In this document: one piece after another, positions 11,832-25,203 of the stretch
Position numbering within the stretch: the stretch's first letter is position 1
Layout of the letters: each line of letters begins with the position of its first letter
DNA from: Pollenia angustigena
Lineage: Eukaryota; Arthropoda; Insecta; Diptera; Polleniidae
Length of the DNA: 64,000 bases
Assembly (NCBI GenBank): GCA_930367215.1
Contig: OV884059.1
Span: 50,562,957-50,626,956 of the forward strand
Direction: 5' to 3'
Notes under the pieces: model-generated
Seen by the model: the letters and a program-made list of their open reading frames with translations, nothing else
Told to the model about the DNA's origin: nothing
Database searches by the model: none
Program-made: the position numbers and the translations under genes

Positions 11832-12160
11832 AAAAGGAAAGCAAATTTCGATCTACCAAATGTTAAAATACAATTTGGTTTAAGGATTGATGTTTGACTA
11901 GTGACGTCAGCAGTCGTCGATGGCTGCGAGGGTAAGACGGCAAATCCATCTGAGGAGATCGAGTGGTTGCGATCGAAACATGTCATGGTAACCTGCCGGC
12001 CAGGGTTCGAGCCCGAGCCACGTCAAGAATGAAAGATTATCAATAACAATTTTAATTAATTTTCATGTTGTAAAATTCCTTTCTTCACAAAAATAATTTA
12101 ATAAAAAATTAAATTTCATGAACTTAAGCCTAATTAAAAATATTAAAAATTTGAATAAAA
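11832..12160 (+). mobile_element. SINE-like insertion with a pol III B-box
   Basis: About 330 bp that interrupt a B-type array unit inside the poly-A stretch after GGATATTTTAATAAAAAAA. The flanking AATAAAAAAA is present on both sides, a plausible target duplication although low in complexity. The insert contains GGGTTCGAGCCC (12003-12014), close to the tRNA B-box, with GATCGAGTGGTTG (11958-11970) or TGGCTGCGAGGG (11921-11932) as possible A-boxes. The tail is AT-rich. It is present once in the array. A tRNA-derived SINE is the best reading; a chance B-box in another element is the alternative. Confidence 0.5.
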
Positions 12161-13419
12161 AAAAATTTTATTTTGGCCATAACTTTTTTGCATCTGAACC
12201 GATTTTTCCGAGATTTTCAGAAAATATTTTCTGCTAAAGATTTCCGGTCTATTGATATATAAGGTGTAACCATCGGTAATATAACAGTGCGCAAATTTAG
12301 GTTTTTATGAAGTTTTTGATATTTTTTGTACGGGAGGTACCACGCCCACTTCTCCAATCCTGCCCACATTTTGTAGGATGGTGTGTATTGCCAACCTAAT
12401 TGTGTGTAGCTTATTTGGAAAATTTGGCTTTTCCGTTCACCAGATATACAGCAAAAGGTAATAAAAATAAACCAACAACAAGGGATTTTTTTAAAAAATT
12501 AGAGGTAGTCGTGGTTTTTTGCTGATAACTCAGCCATTTTTTAACCGATTTGACAGATTTATATACCGACGTGTTAAAGAAGAAATTTACCATTTACTTT
12601 AGTTATAAAGCTTGGACTCGGGGAGATCTATGGTTCCTGAAAGTGTGTATTTAAAAAAAAAAAAAATTTGGTCATAACTTTTTGGTATCTGAACCGATTT
12701 TCCCGATTTTTTTATAAAATATGTTCTACTAAAAATTTCCAATATTTTGGTATATAAATCATATCCATGGGAGATATGGCAGCCTTAAAAATTAGGTTTT
12801 TATACAATTTTTAATTTTTTTTTGTATGGGAGGTACCACGCCCACTTCTCCAATCCCGCCCACATTTTGTAGGATGGTGTGAATTGGCAACCTTAATGTG
12901 TGTACCTAATTTGGAAACTTTGGCTTTTGCCGTTCCCCAGATATACAGCAAAAAGTAATAAAAATACAACAACCACAAGGGATTTTTGGAAAAAATTAGA
13001 GGTAGTCGTGGTTTTTTGCTCATATCTCAGCCATTTGTGGACCGATCTGGCTGAATTTCAATAGCAAAATTATAATAAGAATACCTGACAGGAAGATACC
13101 CCAACCAAGCCCCCATCATATTTGGGGGCTTCGGAAAACCCATTTCAACAGACAGACGGACAGACGGACAGACGGACAGCCGGATTTGAACTTCGCTTTT
13201 CATAAGGACCCAGAATATATATACTTTATAGGGTGTAGGATCAATATTGTAGAAATTACAAACGGAATGACAAAGTTATATATACCCTTTTACCTTCGGT
13301 GAAGGGTATAAAAAAAATAATTTTTGGGATTGCAGTATTTTGATCATAAGTTAGCCATTTTCAAACCGATTTGAAAGATTTAAATACCGACGTGTTAAGG
13401 AAGAAATTTACCATTTACT

Positions 13420-13920
13420 TTAGTTATAAAGTTTGGACTCGGGAAGATCTATGATTCCCGAAAACGGATATTTTAATAAAAAAAATTTTATTTTGGCCAT
13501 AACTTTTTTGCATCTGAACCGATTTTTCCGAAATTTTCAGAAAATATTTTTTGCTAAAGATTTCCGGTCTTTTGCTATATAAGGTGTAACCATCGGTCAT
13601 ATAACAGTGCACAAATTTAGGTTTTTATGAAGTTTTTGATATTTTTTGTACGGGAGGTACCACACCCACTTGTCCAATCCTGCCCACATTTTGTAGGATG
13701 GTGTGTATTGCCAACCTAATTGTGTGTACCCTATTTGGAAAATTTGGCTTTTCCGTTCACCAGATATACAGCAAAAGGTAATAAAAATAAACCAACAACA
13801 AGGGATTTTTTTAAAAAATTAGAGGTAGTCGTGGTTTTTTGCTGATAACTCAGCCATTTTTTAACCGATTTGACAGATTTATATACCGACGTGTTAAAGA
13901 AGAAATTTACCATTTACTTT
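13420..13920 (+). repeat. Representative B-type half-unit in the array
   Basis: This diverged relative of the A-type unit is recognised by GGCCATAACTTTTTTGCATC, TTTCCGGTCT, GTGTAACCATCGG and a final module reading TGATAACTCAGCC...AACCGATTTGACAG. Other copies lie near 12165-12600, 14730-15110, 16320-16810, 19880-20280, 32245-32740, 35035-35525, 38645-39135 and 44040-44520. B halves alternate with A halves to give compound units of about 1.3 kb. The copy near 44210-44530 is a B/A chimera. Confidence 0.75.
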
Positions 13921-16900
13921 AGTTATAAAGCTTTGAATCGGGGAGATCTATGGTTCCTGAAAGTGGGTATTTAAAAAAAAAATTTTTGGTCATAACTTTT
14001 TTGTATCTGAACCGATTTTCCCGAGTTTTTTATAAAATATGTTCAACTTAAAATTTCCGATATTTTGGTATATAAATCATATCCATGCGACATATGGCAG
14101 CCTAAAAATTTAGGTTTTTATAAAATTTTTAATTTTTTTTTTGTATGGGAGGTACCACGCCCACTTCTCCAATCCTGCCCACATTTTGTAGGATGGTGTG
14201 TATTGGCAACCTAAATGTGTGTACCTAATTTGGAAACTTTGGGTTTTGCCGTTCCCCAGATATACAGCAAAAAGTTATAAAAATACAACAACCACAAGGG
14301 ATTTTTGGAAAAAATTAGAGGTAGTCGTGGTTTTTTTGCTCATATCTCAGCCATTTGTGAACCGATCTGGCTGAATTTCAATAGCAAAGTTATAAACAGA
14401 AAGATACCCCAACCAAGCCCCCATCACATCTGGGGGCTTCGGAAAACCCATTTCAACAGACAGACGGTCAGACGGACAACCGGATTTGAACTTCGCTTTT
14501 CATAAGGACCCAGACTATATATATACTTTATAGGGTGTAGGATCAATATTGTAGAAATAACAAACGGAATGACAAAGTTATATATACCCTTTTACCTTCG
14601 ATGAAGGGTATAAAAAAACTAATTTTTGGGATTGCAGTATTTTGATCATAACTTAGCCATTTTTCAACCGATTTGAAAGATTTAAATACCGACGTGTTAA
14701 GGAAGAAATTTACCATTTACTTTAGTTATAAAGTTTGGACTCGGGAAGATCTATCATTCCCGAAAATGGGTATTTTAATAAAAAAAAAATTTATTTTGGC
14801 CATAACTTTTTTGCATCTGAACCGATTTTTCCGAAATTTTCAGAAAATATTTTCTACTAAAGATTTCCGGTCTTTTGAAACTGTAACCATCGGTCATATA
14901 ACAGTGCACAATTTCAGGTTTTTATGAAGTTTTTGATATTTTTTGTACGGGAGGTACCACGCCCACTTCTCCAATCCCGCCCACATTTTGTAGGATGGTG
15001 TGTATTGACAACCTAATTGTGAGTACCTGATTTGGAAAATTTGGCTTTTTCTGTTCACCAGATACACATCAAAAGGTAATCAAAATACAACGACCACAAG
15101 GGATTTTTGGAACAAATTTGAGGTAGTCGTGGTTTTTTGCTCATATCTCAGCCATTTGTGGACCGATCCGGCTGAATTTCAATAGCAAAATTATAATAAG
15201 AATACCTGACAGAAATATACCCCAACCAAGCCCCCATCATATTTGGGGGCTTCGGAAAACCCATTTCAACAGACAGACGGACAGACGGTCAGACGGACAG
15301 CCGGATTTGAACTTCGCTTTTCATAAGGACCCAGAATATATGTACTTTATAGGGTGTAGGATCAATATTGTAGAAATTACAAACGGAATGACAAAGTTAT
15401 ATATACCCTTTTACCTTCGGTGAAGGGTATAAAAAAAATAATTTTTGGGATTGCAGTATTTTGATCATAACTTAGCTATTTTCAAACCGATTTGAAAGAT
15501 TTAAATACCGACGTGTTAAGGAAGAAAATTACCATTTACTTTAGTTATAATGCTTGGACTCGGGAAGATATATGGTTCCTGAAAGTGGGTATTTAAAAAA
15601 AAAAAATTTTGGTCATAACTTTTTTCTATCTGAACCGATTTTCCCGAGTTTTTTATAAAATATGTTCTACTAAAAATTTCCGATATTTTGGTATATAACT
15701 CATATCCATGGGACATATGGCAGCCTTAAAATTTAGGTTTTTATACAATTTTTATTTTTTTTTATATGGGAGGTACCACGCCCACTTCTCCAATCCCGCC
15801 CACATTTTGTAGGACGGTGTGCATTGGCAACCTAAATGTGTGTACCTAATTTGGAAACTTTGGCTATTGCCGTTCCCCAGATATACAGCAAAAAGTAATA
15901 AAAATACAACAACCACAAGGGCTTTTTGGAAAAAATTAGAGGTAGTCGTGGTTTTTTGCTCATATCTCAGCCATTTGTTGACCGCTCCGGCTGAATTTCA
16001 ATAGCAAAATTATAATAAAAATACCTGACAGAAAGATACCCCAACCAAGCCCCCATCATATTTGGGGGCTTCGAAAAACCCATTTCAACAGACAGACGGT
16101 TAGATGGACAGCCGGATTTAAACTTCGCTTTTCATAAGGACCCAGAATATATATACTTTATAGGGTGTAGGATCAATATTGTACCCTTCGGTGAAGGGTA
16201 TAAAAAAAATAATTTTTGGGATTGCAGTATTTTGATCATAACTTAGCCATTTTCAAACCGATTTGAAAGATTTAAATACCGACGTGTTAAGGAAGAAATT
16301 TACCATTTTCTTTAGTTATAAAGTTGACTCGGGAAGATCTATGATTCCCGAAAACGGATATTTTAATAAAAAAAATTTTATTTTTGCCATAACTTTTTTG
16401 CATCTGAACCGATTTTTCCGAAATTTTCAGAAAATATTTTCTGCTAAAGATTTCCGGTCTATTGATATATAAGGTGTAACCATCGGTCATATAACAGTGC
16501 ACAAAGTTTGGTTTTTATGAAGTTTTTGATATTTTTTGTACGGGAGGTACCACGCCCACTTCTCCAATCCTGCCCACATTTTGTAGGATGGTGTGTATTG
16601 ACAACCTAATTGTGTGTACCTTATTTGGAAAATTTGGCTTTTCCGTTCACCAGATATACAGCAAAAGGTAATAAAAATAAACCAACAACAAGGGATTTTT
16701 TTAAAAAATTAGAGGTAGTCGTGGTTTTTTGCTGATAACTCAGCCATTTTTTAACCGATTTGACAGATTTATATACCGACGTGTTAAAGAAGAAATTTAC
16801 CATTTACTTTAGTTATAAAGCTTGGACTCTGGGAGATCTATGGTTCCTGAAAGTGGGTATTTAAAAAAAAAAATGTTGGTCATAACTTTTTTGTATCTGA

Positions 16901-19900
16901 ACCGATTTTTTATAATATATGTTCTACTAAAATATTTTCCGATATATATCCGATATTTTGGTATATAAATCATATCCATGGGACATATGGCAGCCCTAAA
17001 ATTTAGGTTTTTATAAAATTTTTAATTTTTTTTGTATGGGATGGTGTGTATTGGCAACCTAAATGTGTGTACCTAATTTGGAAACTTTGGCTTTTGCCGT
17101 TCCCCAGATATACAGCAAAAAGTATTAAAAATACAACAACCACAAGGGATTTTTGGAAAAAATTAGAGGTAGTCGTGCTTTTTTGCTCATATCTCAGTCA
17201 TTTGTGGACCGATCTGGCTGAATTTCAATAGCAAAATTATAATAAGAATACCTGACAGAAAGATACCCCAACCAAGCCCCCATCATATTTGGGGGCTTCG
17301 GAAAACCCATTTCAATAGACAGACGGACAGACGGTCAGACGGACAGCCGGATTTAAACTTCGCTTTTCATAAGGACCCAGAATATATATACTTTATAGGG
17401 TGTAGGATCAATATTGTAGAAATTACAAACGGAATGACAAAGTTATATATACCCTTTTACCTTCGGTGAAGGGTATAAAAAAAATGATTTTTGGGATTGC
17501 AGTATTTTGATCATAACTTAGCCATTTTCAAACCGATTTGAAAGATTTAAATACCGACGTGTTAAGGAAGAAATTTACCATTTACTTTAGTTATAAAGCT
17601 TGGAATCGGGGAGATCTATGGTTCCTGAAAGTGGGTATTTAAAAAAAAAAAATTTTGGTCATAACTTTTTTGTATCTGAACCGATTTTCCCGAGTTTTTT
17701 TTATAAAATATGTTCTACTAAAAATTTCCGATATTTTGGTATATAAATCATATCCATGGGACATATGGCAGCCTTAAAATTTAGGTTTTTATACAATTTT
17801 TAATTTTTTTTTTGTATGGGATGGTGTGTATTGGCAACCTAAATGTATATACCTAATTTGGAAACTTTGGCTTTTGCCTTTCCCCAGATATACAGCAAAA
17901 AGTAATAAAAATACAACAACCACAAGGGATTTTTGGAAAAAATTAGAGGTAGTCGTGGTTTTTTGCTCATATCTCAGCCATTTGTGGACCGATCTGGCTG
18001 AATTTCAATAGCAAAATTATAATAAGAATTCCTGACAGAAAGATACCCCAACCAAGCCCCCATCATATCTGGGGGCTTCGGAAAACCCATTTCAACAGAC
18101 AGACGGACAGATAGACAACCGGATTTGAACTTCGCTTTTCATAAGGACCCAGAATATATATACTTTGTAGGGTGTAGGATCAATATTGTAGAAATTACAA
18201 ACGGAATGACAAAGTTATATATACCCTTTTAACTTCGGTGAAGGGTATAAAAAAAAGAATTTTTTGGGATTGCAGTATTTTCATCATCACTTAGCCATTT
18301 TTAAACCGATTTGAAAGATTTAAATACCGACGTGTTAAGGAAGAAATTTACTATTTACTTAAGTTAAAAATCTAGGACTCGGGGAGATCTATGGTTCCCG
18401 AAAATGGGTATTTTCCCGAGTTTTTTATAAAACATGTTCTACTAAAAATATTTTGGTATATAAATCATATCCATGGGAGATATGGCAGCCTTAAAATTTA
18501 GGTTTTTATAAAATTTTTAATATTTTTTTGTATGGGAGGTACCACGCCCACTTCTCCAATCCCGCCCACATTTTGTAGGATGGTGTGAATTGGCAACCTA
18601 AATGTGTGTACCTAATTTGGAATTTTTGGCTTTTGCCGTTCCCCAGATATACAGCAAAAAGTAATAAAAATACAACAACCACAACGGATTTTTGGAAAAA
18701 ATTAGAGGTAGTCGTGGTTTTTTACTCATATCTCAGCCATTTGTGGACCGATCTGGCTGAATTTCAATAGCAAAATTATAATAAGAATACCTGATAGAAA
18801 GATACCCCAACCAAGCCCCCATCATATTTGGGGGCTTCGGAAAACCCATTTCAACAGACAGACGGACAGACGCACAGCCGGATTTGAACTTCGCTTTTCA
18901 TAAGGACCCAGAATATATATACTTTATAGGGTGTAGGATCAATATTGTAGAAATTACAAACGGAATGACAAAGTTATATATACACTTTTACCTTCGGTGA
19001 AGGGTATAAAAAAAATAATTTTTGGGATTGCAGTATTTTGATCATAAGTTAGCCATTTTCAAACCGATTTGAAAGATTTAAATACCGACGTGTTAAGGAA
19101 GAAATTTACCATTTACTTTAGTTATAAAGCTTGGACTCGGGGAGATCTATGGTTCCTGAAAGTGGGTATTAAAAAAAAATGTTGGTCATAACTTTTTTGT
19201 ATCTGAACCGATTTTCCCGAGTTTTTTTATAAAATATGTTCTACTAAAAATTTCCGATATTTTGGTATATAAATCATATCCATGGGACATATGGCAGCCT
19301 TAAAATTTAGGTTTTTATAAAATTTTTAATTTTTTTTTGTATGGGATGGTGTGTATTGGCAAACTAAATGTATGTACCTAATTTGGAAACTTTGGCTTTT
19401 GCCGTTCCCCAGATATACAGCAAAAAGTAATAAAAATACAACAACCACAAGGGATTTTTGGAAAAAATTAGAGGTAGTCGTGGTTTTTTGCTCATATCTC
19501 AGCCATTTGTGGACCGATCTGGCTGAATTTCAATAGCAAAATTATAATTAGAATACCTGATAGAAAGATACCCCAACCAAGCCCCCATCATATTTGGGGG
19601 CTTCGGAAAACCCATTTCAACAGACAGACGGTCAGCCGGATTTGAACTTCGCTTTTCATAAGGACCCAGAATATATATACTTTATAGGGTGTAGGATCAA
19701 TATTGTAGAAATTACAAACGGAATGACAAAGTTATATATACCCTTTTACCTTCGGTGAAGGGTATAAAAAAAATAATTTTTGGGATTGCAGTATTTTGAT
19801 CATAAGTTAGCCATTTTCAAACCGATTTGAAAGATTAAAATACCGACGTGTTAAGGAAGAAATTTACCATTTACTTTAGCTATAAAGTTTGGACTCGGGA

Positions 19901-20922
19901 AGATCTATGATTCCCGAAAACGGATATTTTAATAAAAAAAATTTTATTTTGGCCATAACTTTTTTGCATCTGAACCGATTTTTCCGAAATTTTCAGAAAA
20001 TATTTTCTGCTAAAGATTTCCGGTCTATTGATATATAAGGTGTAACCATCGGTCATATAGCAGTGCACAAATTTAGGTTTTTATGAAGTTTTTGATATTT
20101 TTTGTACGGGAGGTACCACCAGATATACAGCAAAAGGTAATAAAAATAAGCCAACAACAAGGGATTTTTTTAAAAAATTAGAGGTAGTCGTGGTTTTTTG
20201 CTGATAACTCAGCCATTTTTTAACCGATTTGACAGATTTATATACCGACGTGTTGAAGAAGAAATTTACCATTTACTTAAGTTATTAAGCTTGGACTCTG
20301 GGAGATCTATGGTTCCTGAAAGTGGGTATTTAAAAAAAAAAAAAATTTGGTCATAACTTTTTTGTATCTGAACCGATTTTCCCGAGTTTTTTTTATAATA
20401 TATGTTCTAGTAAAAATTTCCGATATTTTGGTATATTAATCATATCCATGGGACATATGGCAGCCCTAAAATTTAGGTTTTTATACAATTTTTAATTTTT
20501 TTTTGTATGGGATGGTGTGTATTGGCAACCTAAATGTGTGTACCTAATTTGGAAACTTTGGCTTTTGCCGTTCCCCAGATATACAGCAAAAAGTAATAAA
20601 AATACAACAACCACAACGGATTTTTGGAAAAAAATAGAGGTAGTCGTGGTTTTTTGCTCATATCTCAGCCATTTGTGGACCGATCTGGCTGAATTTCAAT
20701 AGCAAAATTATAATAAGAGTACCTAATAGAAAGATACCCCAACCAAGCCTCCATCATATTTGGGGGCTTCGGAAAACCCATTTCAACAGACAGACGCACA
20801 GCCGGATTTGAACTTCGCTTTTTATAAGGACCCAGAATATATATACTTTATAGGGTGTAGGATCAATATTGTAGAAATTACAAACGGAATGACAAAGTTA
20901 TATATACCCTTTTACCTTCGGT

Positions 20923-22050
20923 GAAGGGTATAAAAAAAATAATTTTTGGGATTGCAGTATTTTAATCATCACTTAGCCATTTTTAAACCGATTTGAAAGA
21001 TTTAAATACCGACGTGTTAAGGAAGAAATTTACTATTTACTTAAGTTATAAATCTTGGACTCGGGGAGATCTATGGTTCCCGAAAATGGGTATTTAAAAA
21101 AATGTTGGTCATAACTTTTTTGTAACTGAACCGATTTTCCCGAGTTTTTTATAAAATATGTTCTACTGAAGATTTCCGATATTTTGGTATATAAATCATA
21201 TCCATGGGAGATATGGCAGCCTTAAAAATTAGGTTTTTATACAATTTTTAATTTTTTTTGTATGGGAAGTACCACGCCCACTTCTCCAATCCCGCCCACA
21301 TTTTGTAGGATGGTGTGCATTGGCAACCTAAATGTGTGTACCTAATTTGGAAACTTTGGCTTTTGCCGTTCCCCAGATATACAGCAAAAAGTAATAAAAA
21401 TACAACAACCACAAGGGATTTTTGGAAAAAATTTGAGGTAGTCGTGGTTTTTTGCTCATATCTCAGCCATTTGTGGACCGATCTGGCTGAATTTCAATAG
21501 CAAAATTATAATAAGAATACCTGACAGAAAGATACCCCAACCAAGTCCCCATCGTATTTGTGGGCCTCGGAAAACCCATTTCAACAGACAGACGGACAGA
21601 CGCACAGCCGGATTTGAACTTCGCTTTTCATAAGGACCCAGAATATATATACTTTATAGGGTGTAGGATCAATATTGTAGAAATTACAAACGGAATGACA
21701 AAGTTATATATACCCTTTTACCTTCGGAGAAGGGTATAAAAAAAATAATTTTTGGGATTGCAGTATTTTGATCATAACTTAGCCATTTTTAAACCTATTT
21801 GAAATACCGACGTGTTAAGGAACAAATTTACCATGTACTTAAGTTATAAAGCTTGGACTCGGAGAGATCTATGGTTCCCGAAAGTGGGTATTCAAAAAAA
21901 AAGTTTGGTCATAACTTTTTTGTATCTGAACCGATTTTCCCGAGTTTTTTATAAAATATGTTCTACTAAAAATTTCCGATATTTTGGTATATAAATCATA
22001 TCCATGGGAGATATGGCAGCCTTAAAAATTAGGTTTTTATACAATTTTTA
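20923..22050 (+). repeat. Segment duplicated 20 kb downstream
   Basis: Nearly identical to about 40972-42107, including private variants: GTCCCCATCGTATTTGTGGGC in the hairpin region, GGAAGTACC instead of GGAGGTACC, AACCTATTTG instead of AACCGATTTG, and CTTCGGAGAAGGG in the end hairpin. The shared private changes show a copying event across about 20 kb, or an ancestral longer-period arrangement. Confidence 0.75.
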
Positions 22051-22501
22051 ATTTTTTTTTGTATGGGAGGTACCACGCCCACTTCTCCAATCCCGCCCAC
22101 ATTTTGTAGGATGGTGTGAATTGGCAACCTTAATGTGTGTACCTAATTTGGAAACTTTGGCTTTTGCCGTTCCCCAGATATACAGCAAAAAGTAATAAAA
22201 ATACAACAACCACTAGGGATTTTTGGAAAAAATTAGAGGTAGTCGTGGTTTTTTTGCTCATATCTCAGCCATTTGTGGACCGATCTGGCTGAATTTCAAT
22301 AGCAAAATTAAAATAAGAATACCTGACAGAAAGATACCCCAACCAAGCCCCCATATATGGGGGCTTCGGAAAACCCATTTCAACAGACAGACGGCCAACC
22401 GGATTTGAACTTCGCTTTTCATAAGGACCCAGAATATATATACTTTATAGGGTGTAGGATCAATATTGTAGAAATTACAAACGGAATGACAAAGTTATAT
22501 A

Positions 22502-22795
22502 CAGTAGTTTTGACTAAGCTGCACAATCTCCTTTGCACGATTTTTTGTGCAGGTAAATCAAAAATGCAGTTATCTTAAATGCATTTACCTGCTTAAATGT
22601 GCAGGTACACAATTGTGGTTACCTGCACAAAAGTGCAGCTAAAGTAAAGTGTTTGACTTAAAAGTAGAATAAAAAAGTATTTTATTAATACATAAATTTA
22701 TATTTTATTTCAACCCAGCTAGCATTTTCAATCGTCTAGGAGTCTCACAAAGGGTGTTTTTGATCGTCGACGAGCTCATTTTTTAATTGTAGACA
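22502..22795 (+). mobile_element. Tc1/mariner-type remnant, left end only (copy 1)
   Basis: It begins with the terminal repeat CAGTAGTTTTGACT after GTTATATA, then holds GTGCAGGTA-type motifs in both orientations. It is cut at TTGTAGACA and joined to the array sequence TTTGCGATATTTTGG. The missing right end is found in the copy at 42108-43427. There is no transposase. Confidence 0.8.
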
Positions 22796-24909
22796 GATTT
22801 GCGATATTTTGGTATATAAATCATATCCATGGGAGATATGGCAGCCTTAAAATTTAGGTTTTTATAAAATTTTTAATATTTTTTTGTATGGGAGGTACCA
22901 CGCCCACTTCTCCAATCCCGCCCACATTTTGTAGGATGGTGTGAATTGGCAACCTAAATGTGTGTACCTAATTTGGAAACTTTGGCTTTTGCCGTTCCCC
23001 AGATATACAGCAAAAAGTAATAAAAATACAACAACCACAACGGATTTTTGGAAAAAATTAGAGGTAGTCGTGGTTTTTTGCTCATATCTCAGCCATTTGT
23101 GGACCGATCTGGCTGAATTTCAATAGCAAAATTATAATAAGAATTCCTGACAGAAAAATAACCCAACCAAGCCCCCATCATATCTGGGGGCTTCGGAAAA
23201 CCCATTTCAACAGACAGACGGACAGACAGACAACCGGATTTGAACTTCGCTTTTTATAAGGACCCAGAATATATATACTTTGTAGGGTGTAGGATCAATA
23301 TTGTAGAAATTACAAACGGAATGACAAAGTTATATATACCCTTTTAACTTCGGTGAAGGGTATAAAAAAAAGAATTTTTTGGGATTGCAGTATTTTGATC
23401 ATCACTTAGCCATTTTTAAACCGATTTGAAAGATTTAAATACCGACGTGTTAAAGAAGAAATTTACTATTTACTTAAGTTAAAAATCTAGGACTCGGGGA
23501 GATCTATGGTTCCCGAAAATGGGTATTTTCCCGAGTTTTTTATAAAATATGTTCTACTAAAAATTTGCGATATTTTGGTATATAAATCATATCCATGGGA
23601 GATATGGCAGCCTTAAAATTTAGGTTTTTATAAAATTTTTAATATTTCTTTGTATGGGAGGTACCACGCCCACTTCTCCAATCCCGCCCACATTTTGTAG
23701 GATGGTGTGAATTGGCAACCTAAATGTGTGTACCTAATTTGGAAACTTTGGCTTTTGCCGTTCCCCAGATATACAGCAAAAAGTAATAAAAATACAACAA
23801 CCACAACGGATTTTTGGAAAAAATTAGAGGTAGTCGTGGTTTTTGGCTCATATCTCAGCCATTTGTGGACCGATCTGGCTGAATTTCAATAGCAAAATTA
23901 TAATAAGAATACCTGATAGAAAGATACCCCAACCAAGCCCCCATCATATTTGGGGGCTTCGGAAAACCCATTTCAACAGACAGACGGACAGACGGTCAGA
24001 CGGACAGCCGGATTTGAACTTCGCTTTTCATAAGGACCCAGAATATATATACTTTATAGGGTGTAGGATCAATATTGTAGAAATTACAAACGGAATGACA
24101 AAGTTATATATACCCTTTTACCTTCGGAGAAGGGTATAAAAAAAATAATTTTTGGGATTGCAGTATTTTGATCATAACTTAGCCATTTTTAAACCTATTT
24201 GAAAGATTTAAATACCGACGTGTTAAGGAACAAATTTACCATGTACTTAAGTTATAAAGCTTGGACTCGGAGAGATCTATGGTTCCCGAAAGTGGGTATT
24301 CAAAAAAAAAGTTTGGTCATCACTTTTTTGTATCTGAACCGATTTTCCCGAGTTTTTTATAAAATATGTTCTACTAAAAATTTCCGATATTTTGGTATAT
24401 AAATCATATCCATGGGAGATATGGCAGCCTTAAAAATTAGGTTTTTATACAATTTTTAATTTTTTTTTGTATGGGAGGTACCACGCCCACTTCTCCAATC
24501 CCGCCCACATTTTGTAGGATGGTGTGAATTGGCAACCTTAATGTGTGTACCTAATTTGGAAACTTTGGCTTTTGCCGTTCCCCAGATATACAGCAAAAAG
24601 TAATAAAAATACAACAACCACTAGGGATTTTTGGAAAAAATTAGAGGTAGTCGTGGTTTTTTTGCTCATATCTCAGCCATTTGTGGACCGATCTGGCTGA
24701 ATTTCAATAGCAAAATTAAAATAAGAATACCTGACAGAAAGATACCCCAACCAAGCCCCCATATATGGGGGCTTCGGAAAACCCATTTCAACAGACAGAC
24801 GGCCAACCGGATTTGAACTTCGCTTTTCATAAGGACCCAGAATATATATACTTTATAGGGTGTAGGATCAATATTGTAGAAATTACAAACGGAATGACAA
24901 AGTTATATA

Positions 24910-25203
24910 CAGTAGTTTTGACTTAGCTGCACAATCTCCTGTGCACGATTTTTTGTGCAGGTAAATCAAAAATGCAGTTATCTTAAATGCATTTACCTGC
25001 TTAAATGTGCAGGTACACAATTGTGGTTACCTGCACAAAAGTGCAGCTAAAGTAAAGTGTTTGACTTAAAAGTAGAATAAAAAAGTATTTTATTAATACA
25101 TAAATTTATATTTTATTTCAACCCAGCTAGCATTTTCAATCGTCTAGGAGTCTCACAAAGGGTGTTTTTGATCGTCGACGAGCTCATTTTTTAATTGTAG
25201 ACA
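24910..25203 (+). mobile_element. Tc1/mariner-type remnant (copy 2)
   Basis: Same left end and same internal breakpoint as copy 1, carried along by higher-order repeat A. Confidence 0.8.

Noticed and set aside
11958..12022. Functional tRNA gene around the B-box at 12003
   Set aside because: The B-box is good, but the acceptor and anticodon stems do not pair convincingly. A SINE-like insert is the more careful reading.
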